Shown here piece after piece: positions 17,546 through 25,723 of a stretch of 36,542 nt of DNA. How positions within the stretch are numbered: the stretch's first letter is position 1; each line of letters starts with the position of its first letter. Below the pieces are notes generated by a model. That model was not told where the DNA came from. It was given only the letters and a program-made list of their open reading frames with translations, and did not search any database. Source of the stretch: Bdellovibrio sp. (GTDB taxonomy: Bacteria; Bdellovibrionota; Bdellovibrionia; Bdellovibrionales; Bdellovibrionaceae); NCBI GenBank assembly GCA_025359945.1, contig JANYDD010000004.1, positions 1 to 36,542 of the forward strand. The letters are read 5' to 3'. A program made the position numbers and the translations under genes.

Positions 17546-18427
17546 ATGAACTTTGAAATTCACGTCCCCGGCAAATGGATTCTATGTGGTGAGCACGCGG
17601 TTTTAAGGGGATTTCCGGCATTGGTTTTCCCTTTAGCCAGTCGAAGTTTAAACTTCTCATTTGTTTCAATTGCGGGTTCAAAACAATTAAAATTAATTCT
17701 ATCTGGCGAGCATGGCCAAGATTTGTCGATTTTATTTTGGGGTGTTTTAGAACGAGCGTGTGAACTTCGAAACGTCCGCAGGTCAGATCTAGAGGGCGAA
17801 ATTAGTATCGCGTCGTCTCTACCTGTGGGTGCTGGCCTTGGTGCTTCGGCAGCTTTATGTGTTGCCGTTGGCAGATGGTTTGAAAGTCGGGGATTCGTCC
17901 CATCGTCCCAGCTTGCAGAGTTCTCAAGGATTTTAGAAAATATTTTTCATGGTGAAAGCTCGGGCGTGGATATCGCGGTTGTGCTAAGCCAGCTTCCTTT
18001 GCGATTTGTGCGCCAAGAAACACCACAGATTTTCAAACCGCAATGGCAGCCGAAATGGTTTATTTCTTATTCTGGGCAAAGAGGCGTCACGATGGAATGT
18101 GTGAACAAAGTTAAAAAGTTATTTTTGGAAAATCCGACTTTAGGCAAAAAGTTAGACTTGCAAATGGGGCAATCAGAGCAACTAGCTGAGAAGGCTTTAT
18201 CTTCGAATGTGGAAACTGGAATGAGGTTCCTGATTGAATCGATTCAATTGGCTGGCTCTTGTTTTGAAGGTTGGGGTTTGACGGCAGGGGCTTTGCAAAA
18301 TCATATGGATGATTTGGTAAAAAGGGGAGCTCTGGCCGTGAAGCCTACGGGTTCTGGTGCTGGTGGATACGTTTTAAGTGTCTGGCTGCAGGACCCGCCT
18401 ACTGATTTGGGATTGATACCTTGTTAA
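17546..18427 (+). CDS. mvk: Mevalonate kinase
   Basis: Phosphorylates mevalonate to 5-phosphomevalonate. The 293-residue GHMP kinase begins at the ATG at 17546 (an in-frame TTG at 17531 is less likely). Motif 1 is PGKWILCGEHAVLRG (about 8-22), motif 2 the ATP loop VGAGLGASAALCVA (about 94-107), the substrate region HGESSGVD (about 134-141) has the conserved Ser/Asp, and motif 3 is KPTGSGAGGY (about 266-275). The match to mevalonate kinase is clearer than for the kinase at 15357. The last four bases overlap the end of a convergent minus-strand ORF, and no terminator separates them. Confidence 0.88.
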   Translation: MNFEIHVPGKWILCGEHAVLRGFPALVFPLASRSLNFSFVSIAGSKQLKLILSGEHGQDLSILFWGVLERACELRNVRRSDLEGEISIASSLPVGAGLGASAALCVAVGRWFESRGFVPSSQLAEFSRILENIFHGESSGVDIAVVLSQLPLRFVRQETPQIFKPQWQPKWFISYSGQRGVTMECVNKVKKLFLENPTLGKKLDLQMGQSEQLAEKALSSNVETGMRFLIESIQLAGSCFEGWGLTAGALQNHMDDLVKRGALAVKPTGSGAGGYVLSVWLQDPPTDLGLIPC

Positions 18428-18699
18428 GCCGATTTTTTAAGTTTTGCGTAACGCTTTCGCGCGCTGATGACGTATTCCTTGCCATGAAAAAAAGCATGTT
18501 CCGCAACCTGAATAACGTTCTTTATCTTGAGCAACGACGGCGCGCTTGCCCACGAAACCAAACGATTGAAGGGACGATCAATCCAAAGCGATAGCGAGCG
18601 AATCTGTAGGTGGCCCGAAACCTCGATGGAAGATTTCTTAAGGTCTTCAAGTAGGCCAGTTTCTGTAAAAAAAATGTTCCGGATTTGAACTGGATTCAT
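18424..18699 (-). CDS. Small protein of unknown function
   Basis: 91-residue ORF that I do not recognise. It is basic at the C-terminus (ARKRYAKLKKSA) and has no membrane segment or signal peptide. It lies 42 bases after the GDPD-like gene on the same strand, so it could be the last gene of the glycan cluster, and overlaps the end of mvk by four bases on the other strand. No clear ribosome site precedes the ATG. The composition (DLKKSS, WIDRPFNRLVSW, HAFFHGKEYVI) looks protein-like rather than random, but expression is uncertain. Confidence 0.45.
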   Translation of the reverse strand: MNPVQIRNIFFTETGLLEDLKKSSIEVSGHLQIRSLSLWIDRPFNRLVSWASAPSLLKIKNVIQVAEHAFFHGKEYVISARKRYAKLKKSA

Positions 18700-18741
18700 T
18701 CAATTTTTCGAGCAGGTTTTGTAAAGAACGGGTGAAGGAAA

Positions 18742-19335
18742 CTACTTTGACAACCAATCTGCTGGCGATTTAGTGCAGATGGCGTGAACTTGGGATTTTA
18801 ATTCTAAGAAGGGCGAACCACTTTCTAAAGTTTTTCCCTGCAGCTCGGGACTGACCAAACAAATTTTAAAAGATTTGTTCAATCTTTGGATTTGCAAAAG
18901 ATCGGGTGGAAGTCCAAAAAAACAATCGGCCCACAGCCAATGACATCGCCCTTGAAAACCTAAAACAAAATCTAAGTTTTCAAATTGAGAATATCGAACT
19001 GCAAAATTCTTAATTCCTTTTTCGGACCACTGAACCATTGTCGGAATCGTCGTATCTAAGAAAAAAAAGTTCGCGATTTTAAATTTTCTTAACAATTCCA
19101 GGCAAACTGGCTCTAGACCATCTTCTTTTGTATTTAAAATTAAAGGTCCAGTAAATTTTTTAATGGCGTATTTTTCTAACCACACCTCAAAGTCTGGTCC
19201 GGTTGCCCAGGCATCGTGAGCTAAATGAATTTTTCCTTTTTTCGAAAAGTCGGAACGTAAGTCAATCTCGACACCCTGAAATCCAGCTTCATCCAAACTT
19301 TCTAAAGTATTACAGCGATGTTTGACGATCATCAT
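18742..19335 (-). CDS. Compact GDPD-like (glycerophosphodiester phosphodiesterase fold) protein
   Basis: 197-residue soluble protein resembling glycerophosphodiester phosphodiesterases, but shorter. The key active-site text is kept in reduced form: KHRCNT near the N-terminus (normally HRG...ENT), GVEIDLR with the acidic pair, and LAHD for the second His. Further text (GPLILNTKEDG, NFFFLDTTIP, ICLVSPELQGK) resembles a GDPD-like family that, from memory, occurs in capsule and surface-glycan loci. Its substrate is not known. The ATG at 19335 overlaps the GT2 stop (ATGATGA) and has an AAAGGAAAAG ribosome site, so the GTG at 19359 is not used. Confidence 0.75.
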   Translation of the reverse strand: MMIVKHRCNTLESLDEAGFQGVEIDLRSDFSKKGKIHLAHDAWATGPDFEVWLEKYAIKKFTGPLILNTKEDGLEPVCLELLRKFKIANFFFLDTTIPTMVQWSEKGIKNFAVRYSQFENLDFVLGFQGRCHWLWADCFFGLPPDLLQIQRLNKSFKICLVSPELQGKTLESGSPFLELKSQVHAICTKSPADWLSK

Positions 19336-20057
19336 TGCTTTTCCTTTCGTAATCTCCACATGTAGGCGATCATACCTAAAATTGTTTTATATCTTCCCAG
19401 AAAAGTCGAGGCCCAGTTTGATGTTCCGAATTTTCTTGGTGGAAAAAGCACTTCGATCTCACTAATTTTAAAATGATTTTTGCCGGCTTGATAAAGCATG
19501 TAAAGATCGAATGCAAAATTCCATGGTGGTTGAATCATTTTTTTCAAAAAACTTTGATGAAAAACTTTGGGCTGAGCATTGATTTCGTGAAAACGAACGT
19601 TCAAAATAATCCACGCCAAAGTTTCGAAAACTTGCGAAACAAAAGCATCTTTCGGATCCCGCCCAACGCGAACGCCTTTCACAAAAGTTTTTTGTGGGTC
19701 CGCCGATTTTTTAATAACTTGAAAAGCGCGAAAGGCATCGGCGGGATCGGTCTGTTCGTCCGCATGGGACCAACCCACAAAAGGGGCCTGACAAGTGCTA
19801 AGTCCCGAAAAAAGTCCAAATCCATAACCTTGATTGACCGGGACCGGGACAATTCTAAACCATGCCCCCAGTTCGGTTTTTGAAAGTTCATGCATTCGTT
19901 GAAGCGAATCATCTTTGCTTCCGTTTTCGACCAACACTAGTTTGAATTGGTCCGGCGTTAATCCCGATTTTTCTGCTTCCATGGAAGCTCGGGTCACAAT
20001 TGAATGCAAACTTTTCGATTCATTGTAGCAGGGCAAGACCAATTCAAATTCAAGCAT
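19332..20057 (-). CDS. Family 2 glycosyltransferase (dolichyl-phosphate-mannose-synthase-like)
   Basis: 241-residue inverting GT-A glycosyltransferase. From the ATG at 20057 it opens with FELVLPCYNES (about 3-13), then VLVENGSKDDS (about 41-51), the NQGYGFGLFSGL region and the metal-binding stretch GWSHADEQTDP (about 95-105, with Asp for the DXD-type site). A C-terminal basic segment (FPPRKFGTSNW) resembles the acceptor region of polyprenyl-phosphate transferases. There is no clear transmembrane anchor. The ATG overlaps the stop of the nucleotidyltransferase gene by eight bases (ATGCTTGA), so translation is coupled. The sugar and acceptor are unknown. Confidence 0.88.
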   Translation of the reverse strand: MLEFELVLPCYNESKSLHSIVTRASMEAEKSGLTPDQFKLVLVENGSKDDSLQRMHELSKTELGAWFRIVPVPVNQGYGFGLFSGLSTCQAPFVGWSHADEQTDPADAFRAFQVIKKSADPQKTFVKGVRVGRDPKDAFVSQVFETLAWIILNVRFHEINAQPKVFHQSFLKKMIQPPWNFAFDLYMLYQAGKNHFKISEIEVLFPPRKFGTSNWASTFLGRYKTILGMIAYMWRLRKEKQ

Positions 20058-21675
20058 TGTTTTCTCCAACCAGCGAGCTTTCCAAAACGCCTTCAAATCG
20101 TTGTCGCGGGGCTAATTTATGTCCGCCGAAAACTTCTTCCCAGTAAAGCGTGGAAGCCAAGGAATCTGGATCCCCCCAGCCCATATACCCCGACAAAGGA
20201 ACTCGACGGACGATTAAATTTTTTTCTAAATACAGGTTGAGAACCGAGTCCAAATAAATCTCATTATTAATTCGAAGGTCTCTTTGCACTAACTCTTGGA
20301 TCAGTTCCATCAATTGGCGGACCGAACGAAACCAAAAGGTGCCGACCAAAAGATTTTCAGTTCGGGCGTTTGTCGTCGTTGGCTTTTTCAGAGAAACTGA
20401 TTCAGCATGGGAAAATGGATCTGCTTCGTTAACGACGGGTACAAAGGAAAATGATTTTGGCGATTGCACTACCGAAGGAAAACCCTGAATGGTCATCACG
20501 CCCGCATCCGCTTTTAAAGCCAGAAAATGCTGCCAATCTTTGGGTTTTAAAACAATCCCGTGATCGCATGCCGAAATAAAAACTGATTTGTCAGGGTGTA
20601 ATCTCTTTAACCCCTCAAAAGTAGTCAGAGCCTGACCCTCCGGAGTGGATTTTAAATACACGTATTCAATTCCATCAGCAGGCTTAAGAAATTTTCGGTG
20701 TTCGTCAGTTGTGACACATACGGTTTTGGGGCTGTCAGGCAATGATCGAATTGCTTTTTCGTACATCGGCAATCCTTGTAAATTTAAAAACGGCTTGGGA
20801 GTTTGAAAAATATTTTTAAATCGCGATCCAAAGCCGGCCATTGGAATCAACACTTGTTCAGTGGTCGAACAGCCACTCTTGCAAAAATCTTTGGAATACT
20901 TTAAGTGGCTTTTAAAAGTTTTTTCCCAGTACTCAAATTCTTGCAGGTCTTCGGGTGTTCCCCATTGGTAAAAATACGGAATTTCGTAAATAAGCGCTTT
21001 TGATTTTTGTTTTCGCAGCAAGGCTTCTTGCGCCAAGCTTAAGTAGAATTCATTTTGGCCAGCCGTTAGATTTAGTTTTTTCTGATGATCAATGGCACTA
21101 AAAAGTGTGTCCAGATTTTTGAAATAATAGGCTCCAGCGGAAGCAAATTCGTTTTCGCGATTATCGGTGAAACAACTTTTTTCTTTGATCTCGACAATTT
21201 GTTGGTGTTGAACTTTTGAATAAGCATACATCTGCGGATGAGTGTAATGAGCATGAAACCCACGGTAGGAAATCACCGCCAAATCGGGATCTGCATTTTG
21301 CACAAATTCTTCAAAGTGCCTAGCATCCCAAGAAAGCCCATAGTCGCAGTAAGAAACCAAAACCCCATCGTTTGGATTTTTTGCAGAGCTTTTGATTTCG
21401 TCGCGTGCCAACGCCACAGACTGCGAAGGCCCCTGACCTGTGTGCGCCTGAAATATTTGGCGGCCATGGGGAACTAAGTGATTCAAAAGTTCCGCCAGTC
21501 CTGAATGCCTGTGGTCCTGGTTAATAATAAAAGTATATTCCCAATCCAAGGGCATTGTTTTCAACAAGCGTTCGATGATTGGAACGCCATTCACCCGAAC
21601 CAATGGTTTGGGATCAGCGTAACCAGCTTTTTTAAAGCGGGATCCCTTTCCCGTCATCGGAATAACAATATGCAT
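20050..21675 (-). CDS. Tandem double sugar nucleotidyltransferase
   Basis: 541-residue protein made of two NTP_transferase domains in a row. Domain 1 (about 1-260) starts with IVIPMTGKGSRFKKAGY and PKPLVRVNGVPIIE; domain 2 (about 270-520) repeats the pattern with VLIPMAGFGSRFK and PKPFLNLQGLPMYE. Both keep the Gly-rich nucleotide loop, the signature Lys-Pro-hydrophobic motif, and end in a GTP/GDP-type motif (QWGTPEDLQEF and GWGDPDSLAS). The family makes NDP-sugars or NDP-polyols from a phosphorylated precursor. Which nucleotide and substrate cannot be told. AAGGA precedes the ATG by about nine bases; the upstream GT-C-like gene ends 12 bases earlier. Confidence 0.85.
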   Translation of the reverse strand: MHIVIPMTGKGSRFKKAGYADPKPLVRVNGVPIIERLLKTMPLDWEYTFIINQDHRHSGLAELLNHLVPHGRQIFQAHTGQGPSQSVALARDEIKSSAKNPNDGVLVSYCDYGLSWDARHFEEFVQNADPDLAVISYRGFHAHYTHPQMYAYSKVQHQQIVEIKEKSCFTDNRENEFASAGAYYFKNLDTLFSAIDHQKKLNLTAGQNEFYLSLAQEALLRKQKSKALIYEIPYFYQWGTPEDLQEFEYWEKTFKSHLKYSKDFCKSGCSTTEQVLIPMAGFGSRFKNIFQTPKPFLNLQGLPMYEKAIRSLPDSPKTVCVTTDEHRKFLKPADGIEYVYLKSTPEGQALTTFEGLKRLHPDKSVFISACDHGIVLKPKDWQHFLALKADAGVMTIQGFPSVVQSPKSFSFVPVVNEADPFSHAESVSLKKPTTTNARTENLLVGTFWFRSVRQLMELIQELVQRDLRINNEIYLDSVLNLYLEKNLIVRRVPLSGYMGWGDPDSLASTLYWEEVFGGHKLAPRQRFEGVLESSLVGENNA

Positions 21676-21687
21676 TTCTTTTAATCC

Positions 21688-23358
21688 TTATTTCTTTCGT
21701 GTTTGTTTTTCCCAAAGTTCAAAACCGCACGAATCTTTGTGCGCCAAGCTCCAACGCTGCCCAAGGGGGTCTAAGGCTTGGGTCTGGCCGTTGAACAAAC
21801 GGTAAAACAATTTTGTTTGTTCAATATCTCGTAAATGCATGGCCACTTGGCCGGTATTGCCTGGGCCTTGATTCAAGTAGGTTTGGTAGTAATCTTTTTT
21901 TAACGCGATCCAAGTGGTTGATTCTGAAATTCGGTTTAAGTCCATATCCCAATGGGAAAAGATGGTTTTGTCGTGAAACTGGCGATCATACGGCAAAACA
22001 GGATCGACTAAAATTTGCGCTTCAGGCAAGGCAGCCGCTTGATTTAGAATTTTCTCGACAGCGTGAACTTCCTCAGAACAGCGAACTCGGATGTGGGCTT
22101 GGGTCTCGAAATGGGTTGGCCATAACCCACCAATCTGGGGCGCTAGGCCCAAAAGAATTCCAAAAAACCAGCGAGAACTTTGCAAACGCTGAAAAAAAAA
22201 TCGACCTCTTCGCAGAAATGAAGCTAGAGAATACTTAATTCCGAAATAGGTATTCAAACTTTCGAAAAGTAGAATCCACCAAACCAAAATTCCTTGAGTG
22301 ATAGGAAAAGTGTACCAATGATAAGGCGGATTTAGCTTACGTAGTACTAAGAAAAGAAACGCCAAGGCAACAAACCAAGTAAAAGAAAAAAAAGTTTTCA
22401 GCGGGATGTTGATCTTTCTCACCGGTCCTAACAAGTAAAAAAATAATATTAGCCAGGGAATCCAAAGCAGTTCTAGTTGGAACAATTTGATCCACTCTTT
22501 AAAAAAAGAGAAATGGCCCCAACTGCTGTTTTTATGTTGATCAACCAGGTATTGAATTCCGCCGGGCAAATCCCAAGTTTGCGGCAAACCCAAAACAAAA
22601 TACCCTACGGAAAAAAAAATCAGAAACTGAAAACCGATTTTGGATCTTTTTCGTAAATGCCAGGCAAGAAATAAAAAGCTTGGGATGTAGAACAGAACGG
22701 CCAATTTAGTCGCCGAAGTCACTCCCCACAAAAATGAAAATCTATTTAGGGATTCTTTCCGGCGGTCAGCTAGGAAACGCACCAAGAAAATAAGACTTGC
22801 AGTTAAAAATAAGCAAAACAAAAAATCAGGTTTCGCGGTCAATAGAAGCTCTAGACGGTTTGGGTTCAAGAGGGTCAGTGGCACAAAAAGGTAAGTCATC
22901 AGCAGCGACCAATGAAGTGAATTCAAAAAAAAGGAAGCTAAAATAAATCCCACAAAATAAAGCGAAATGAGATTGAGACTAAGCAACTGATAATGAGTAT
23001 TTTTCTCAAGTGCCTTCCGGTCGTCTAGAGTTTCTTTGGTGATGTCCTTGGTGATGTCCTTGGTGATGGAGTTGGAGGTGGCGCTAAAAAAACGCATCAG
23101 CGATGCTAATTTGTAATATATCGGTCCGTAAATTCGCCAGCCATTGTCGTTAATAAGATTTGTTCTTAGAGTTACCTCGACGGCGGCGCCAGAATCATTG
23201 TCGTTAGCCGAAACCACGGCTAAATCGCTAGTCATTCCAAACAATCGCCCCGAGAATTTTTGATACTGAGTCCACAGCGCGAAAATCAAAACCGCGGCAA
23301 AAATTTTCTCCCATTGAAGATCGCGAATAAAATAGAAAACGGCAGAGCTTGAGCGCAT
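21688..23358 (-). CDS. Polytopic membrane protein, probable GT-C glycosyltransferase
   Basis: 556-residue protein with about ten hydrophobic segments and a long soluble C-terminal tail (about 430-556). The N-terminal layout, a first helix followed by an extracytoplasmic loop with charged/aromatic residues (NGWRIYGPIYYK), and the polytopic middle resemble GT-C enzymes of the ArnT/PMT/Alg type that use lipid-linked sugars. No family signature is firm, so the role is inferred from shape and neighbours. A 12-base repeat encodes ITKD copies in the first loop. The ATG at 23358 is preferred to the in-frame TTG at 23418, which lies in the divergent promoter region. Confidence 0.65.
   Translation of the reverse strand: MRSSSAVFYFIRDLQWEKIFAAVLIFALWTQYQKFSGRLFGMTSDLAVVSANDNDSGAAVEVTLRTNLINDNGWRIYGPIYYKLASLMRFFSATSNSITKDITKDITKETLDDRKALEKNTHYQLLSLNLISLYFVGFILASFFLNSLHWSLLMTYLFVPLTLLNPNRLELLLTAKPDFLFCLFLTASLIFLVRFLADRRKESLNRFSFLWGVTSATKLAVLFYIPSFLFLAWHLRKRSKIGFQFLIFFSVGYFVLGLPQTWDLPGGIQYLVDQHKNSSWGHFSFFKEWIKLFQLELLWIPWLILFFYLLGPVRKINIPLKTFFSFTWFVALAFLFLVLRKLNPPYHWYTFPITQGILVWWILLFESLNTYFGIKYSLASFLRRGRFFFQRLQSSRWFFGILLGLAPQIGGLWPTHFETQAHIRVRCSEEVHAVEKILNQAAALPEAQILVDPVLPYDRQFHDKTIFSHWDMDLNRISESTTWIALKKDYYQTYLNQGPGNTGQVAMHLRDIEQTKLFYRLFNGQTQALDPLGQRWSLAHKDSCGFELWEKQTRKK
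23036..23068 (-). repeat. 12-bp tandem repeat inside the GT-C-like gene
   Basis: TTGGTGATGTCC at 23036-23047 and 23048-23059, then nine matching bases to 23068 (plus-strand reading). On the coding strand it gives repeated Ile-Thr-Lys-Asp in a predicted extracytoplasmic loop. Copy-number change would keep the frame. Confidence 0.8.
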
Positions 23359-23366
23359 CTGTTGGC

Positions 23367-23397
23367 ATGATAAGGGGATGCAGTGAAGATTCGTCAA
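23367..23397 (-). promoter_or_regulatory. Possible promoter of the glycan operon
   Basis: On the minus strand, TTGACG (23397-23392) is followed by TATCAT (23372-23367) with 19-base spacing, slightly long for a sigma-70 promoter. Transcription would begin near the ATG at 23358, giving a nearly leaderless mRNA, in line with the lack of a ribosome site there. A second TTGACA lies at 23418-23413. Confidence 0.25.
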
Positions 23398-23446
23398 GAA
23401 ATTTCCTTGGCTTGTCAATACACGGAATTTTAGCTAACGGTAATTT

Positions 23447-24451
23447 ATGTCTTTGAAAGTCTCTGAATCATTTCCGCCCCAAGAACTTTTCACATTATCT
23501 GAGAATGTCGGCCGTCGGATTCCAGATTGGACTCAAGGAGCCGGCGGCAATATTTCCGTTAAATCGAAAAATAGCCTTTGGATCAAAGCGTCCGGGGAAA
23601 GACTGTCTGATATAGCTGGGCCCGCAGAGCGAAATAGGTTTGCTCGACTGGATTGTGTGAAGTTCGCTCAAGAGTTTCAAATCCTGCAACAAGGAATCGA
23701 CCGAACGAAGATCAAACAGTCTTCAGTGGGCTTCGATCCATCTGGCGGTCTTTTTGAAAAGGAAAAAAAATACTCCGAAATGCTGAAAGTATTTTCAGAC
23801 CCAGAATTTGGTAAGGCTTCTATGGAGACTGCATTTCATATTAAACTACCGCAGAAGTACGTTTTACACTTTCATGCATTGAGCTTTATCCTGATTCACG
23901 AACTCACTTCGGCTGATCCCGCTTTAATGGCTCAAGTTCAAAAACTGCTGCGAGCAAAGTACCAAATTTCTTGCCATTGGGTTGATCTTTTTTTGCCAGG
24001 TTTTCAGCTTTCACTTTTTTTAGAAGTCGGCGCTGGCGATCAGATTTATATTTTAAAAAATCATGGGATCATCTTGGCCTCGGATAGCGAAACAATCCTT
24101 AGTAAATTTGAAGTCTTGGAAAAGGACCTGCTGAAGGAACTTGATGTCGCGTGGGAATTCAATCAGGCGGTACCGGAAAATGTTGGTGGGCCAATAAAAG
24201 TTTTTTTCCCAGATTTTATTATTTTTAAAAATGAAATCAAAAAGCATCTGAAAAATTCGGGTGATAAAAAATATTTTTTTTCACGTCCATCTCCCGAAGC
24301 CACTAAAGAGGAGCGGGGTGCTTTTGAGAACTGGTGGGCGACCCAAAAATTGTTTGCAAGCAACCCGCACTTGGCGGAGCTTTCAATTGATTTTCAACGT
24401 GAGGTTTTGGGACTACCCACGGAAAAAGAAAGATTCAACAAAAGCCGATAA
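23447..24451 (+). CDS. Class II aldolase/adducin-family protein
   Basis: 334-residue soluble protein. The first two thirds are a class II aldolase fold: WTQGAGGNISVK (about 27-38), LWIKASGERLSDI (about 44-56), METAFH with a catalytic-type Glu (about 125-130), HFHA zinc ligands (about 144-147) and LKNHGIIL with the third His (about 203-210). The last ~90 residues are an extension without clear motif. The family cleaves or epimerises phosphorylated sugars; the substrate is unknown. It is divergent from the glycan operon, 88 bases away, and ends at a strong terminator, so it is probably a single-gene unit linked to that pathway. Confidence 0.8.
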   Translation: MSLKVSESFPPQELFTLSENVGRRIPDWTQGAGGNISVKSKNSLWIKASGERLSDIAGPAERNRFARLDCVKFAQEFQILQQGIDRTKIKQSSVGFDPSGGLFEKEKKYSEMLKVFSDPEFGKASMETAFHIKLPQKYVLHFHALSFILIHELTSADPALMAQVQKLLRAKYQISCHWVDLFLPGFQLSLFLEVGAGDQIYILKNHGIILASDSETILSKFEVLEKDLLKELDVAWEFNQAVPENVGGPIKVFFPDFIIFKNEIKKHLKNSGDKKYFFSRPSPEATKEERGAFENWWATQKLFASNPHLAELSIDFQREVLGLPTEKERFNKSR

Positions 24452-24478
24452 AAAAGCGCCCAAGACCAGCGCTTTTTT
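24450..24478. terminator. Strong bidirectional intrinsic terminator
   Basis: Perfect 10-bp arms AAAAAAGCGC (24450-24459) and GCGCTTTTTT (24469-24478) with a 9-base loop. It gives a U-tract on both strands and lies between convergent genes: the aldolase (plus) and the secreted protein (minus). It begins at the aldolase stop codon. Confidence 0.9.
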
Positions 24479-24498
24479 AAAAATGCCTCTAAAAAGAT

Positions 24499-25383
24499 CT
24501 AATCCCAGTTCTGAGGATCGGCGTGCAAACAAAAGCGATCTTTTTTCATGCAAGATCTGGATGGCACTTTTCCTTCTCCATAAACTTCTTTTAAACTTTG
24601 AAGCACCAGCGAAACTAAATTGCCAAGGTTAATATCGGCGTCGTTTTCGATCGGCTGCACTACCGTTAAAGAAGAAACGCACGAAAACATTCTTCGTTCG
24701 CGCATGTCGGCTTGAGCCTTCAATAAAGAAGAAACATTCGTAAATTCTTGATCATAAAGCTTCCAGGCTAAAACTCGCGAAGACAAATTGTAGGGCGGGG
24801 GTTCCACAGGCTGGAGTTTTTCTTTTGGATTCGATTCAAGCACAGCATTGGCGTTGAACTGATTTAACAGTTTCTCGCAAACATAGCGCCAGTGAATCCG
24901 ATCAGATTCGGCAACAGCTGGCGACCGAGAACCCTCTAAGCACACACTTTTAGTTTCCTTTTCAAAGCTGGCCTCGACGCTATCTCGTTTCAGTGCCGGC
25001 GGTAGAAAAGTTCCTAAAGCAAGCGCTGCCGCCGGCACTCCGCAAACAATGCTAACCCCACAAGCCACGTAGCCTAATGTATCTAAAAAAGGTGCCATTT
25101 CAGAAATCTTTTGAAAATTATCTGTCATACATGACTTGGCTTTATTTTCGCCAATGTATTCTCGGGTAACCGCTAGTTGCTGTGACATTGGCGCCGTTGG
25201 AATCTGAAAATGCCAGGCGTCTAGTTGCTTCTGGAATTCGGCTGTCCTTTGTGTTTGAGCCTTTTGATTTGAATGGTAAATCTCTTCTAACGTAGCACTT
25301 TGGGCCATCGACGAAAAAGCACCCGTCAAAAATAACAAACTGACTAAAAACGAAACCCCTGAATTTAAGTCTAAAACTCTCAT
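24499..25383 (-). CDS. Secreted protein of unknown function
   Basis: 294-residue protein I do not recognise. It has an N-terminal signal peptide (hydrophobic FLVSLLFLTGAF, likely cleavage after SMAQSA) and a second hydrophobic segment (about 103-127, YVACGVSIVCGVPAAALALG). About eight Cys residues are spread through the mature part, including two near the C-terminus (SRSCMKKDRFC), which suggests disulfides in the periplasm or outside. An AAAGGAGGA ribosome site favours the second of two adjacent ATGs (25383). It stands alone between a terminator and a gene-poor stretch. Such proteins are common in predatory Bdellovibrionota, but no role can be assigned. Confidence 0.7.
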   Translation of the reverse strand: MRVLDLNSGVSFLVSLLFLTGAFSSMAQSATLEEIYHSNQKAQTQRTAEFQKQLDAWHFQIPTAPMSQQLAVTREYIGENKAKSCMTDNFQKISEMAPFLDTLGYVACGVSIVCGVPAAALALGTFLPPALKRDSVEASFEKETKSVCLEGSRSPAVAESDRIHWRYVCEKLLNQFNANAVLESNPKEKLQPVEPPPYNLSSRVLAWKLYDQEFTNVSSLLKAQADMRERRMFSCVSSLTVVQPIENDADINLGNLVSLVLQSLKEVYGEGKVPSRSCMKKDRFCLHADPQNWD

Positions 25384-25723
25384 CATTCCTCCTTTGTTAA
25401 TCTTGGAGACCGATCTCTATCACAAAACTACGCAAAACCGCTAACTGAAGTTGAGAGATTGTAAACCTGGTCGGTGCAGTTTGCGGTCCGAAGAATATGT
25501 GCTGAAAGAAGGCGTCACGGATTACTTTAGATTGCCCCCTTTAAAGGAAATCGTTGGCCAGAATCAGAGCCAAAATGCCAATCTCCCCACTCGATAGGAT
25601 CATAGATGAGGCGCCATGATTGAAGAGCTCAAGCGCCCAAAAGGCCGAAACTCAAGGGACCAAAAGGCCGAAAAGAACTTTCTAAAAAATCGATCAATCG
25701 GCCTCAATCCACAGAATAGTTTT
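25384..25723. other. Gene-free interval between the SpoU methyltransferase and the secreted protein
   Basis: 340 bases with stop codons in all frames I checked by eye and no clear RNA gene. The only structure I see is the direct repeat at 25630-25673. It should contain the promoter of the secreted protein and the terminator of the rsmG-spoU pair; neither is clear. Confidence 0.4.
25630..25673. repeat. 21-base direct repeat, two copies, 23-base period
   Basis: Copies at 25630-25650 and 25653-25673 agree at 19 of 21 positions and share CCAAAAGGCCGAAA. The core resembles the 13-bp units at 9190-9228. Confidence 0.7.

Noticed and set aside
24261-24632. 123-codon plus-strand ORF at the end of the aldolase gene
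   Set aside because: Runs through the aldolase 3' end, across a strong terminator and into the antisense of the secreted-protein gene; no ribosome site.
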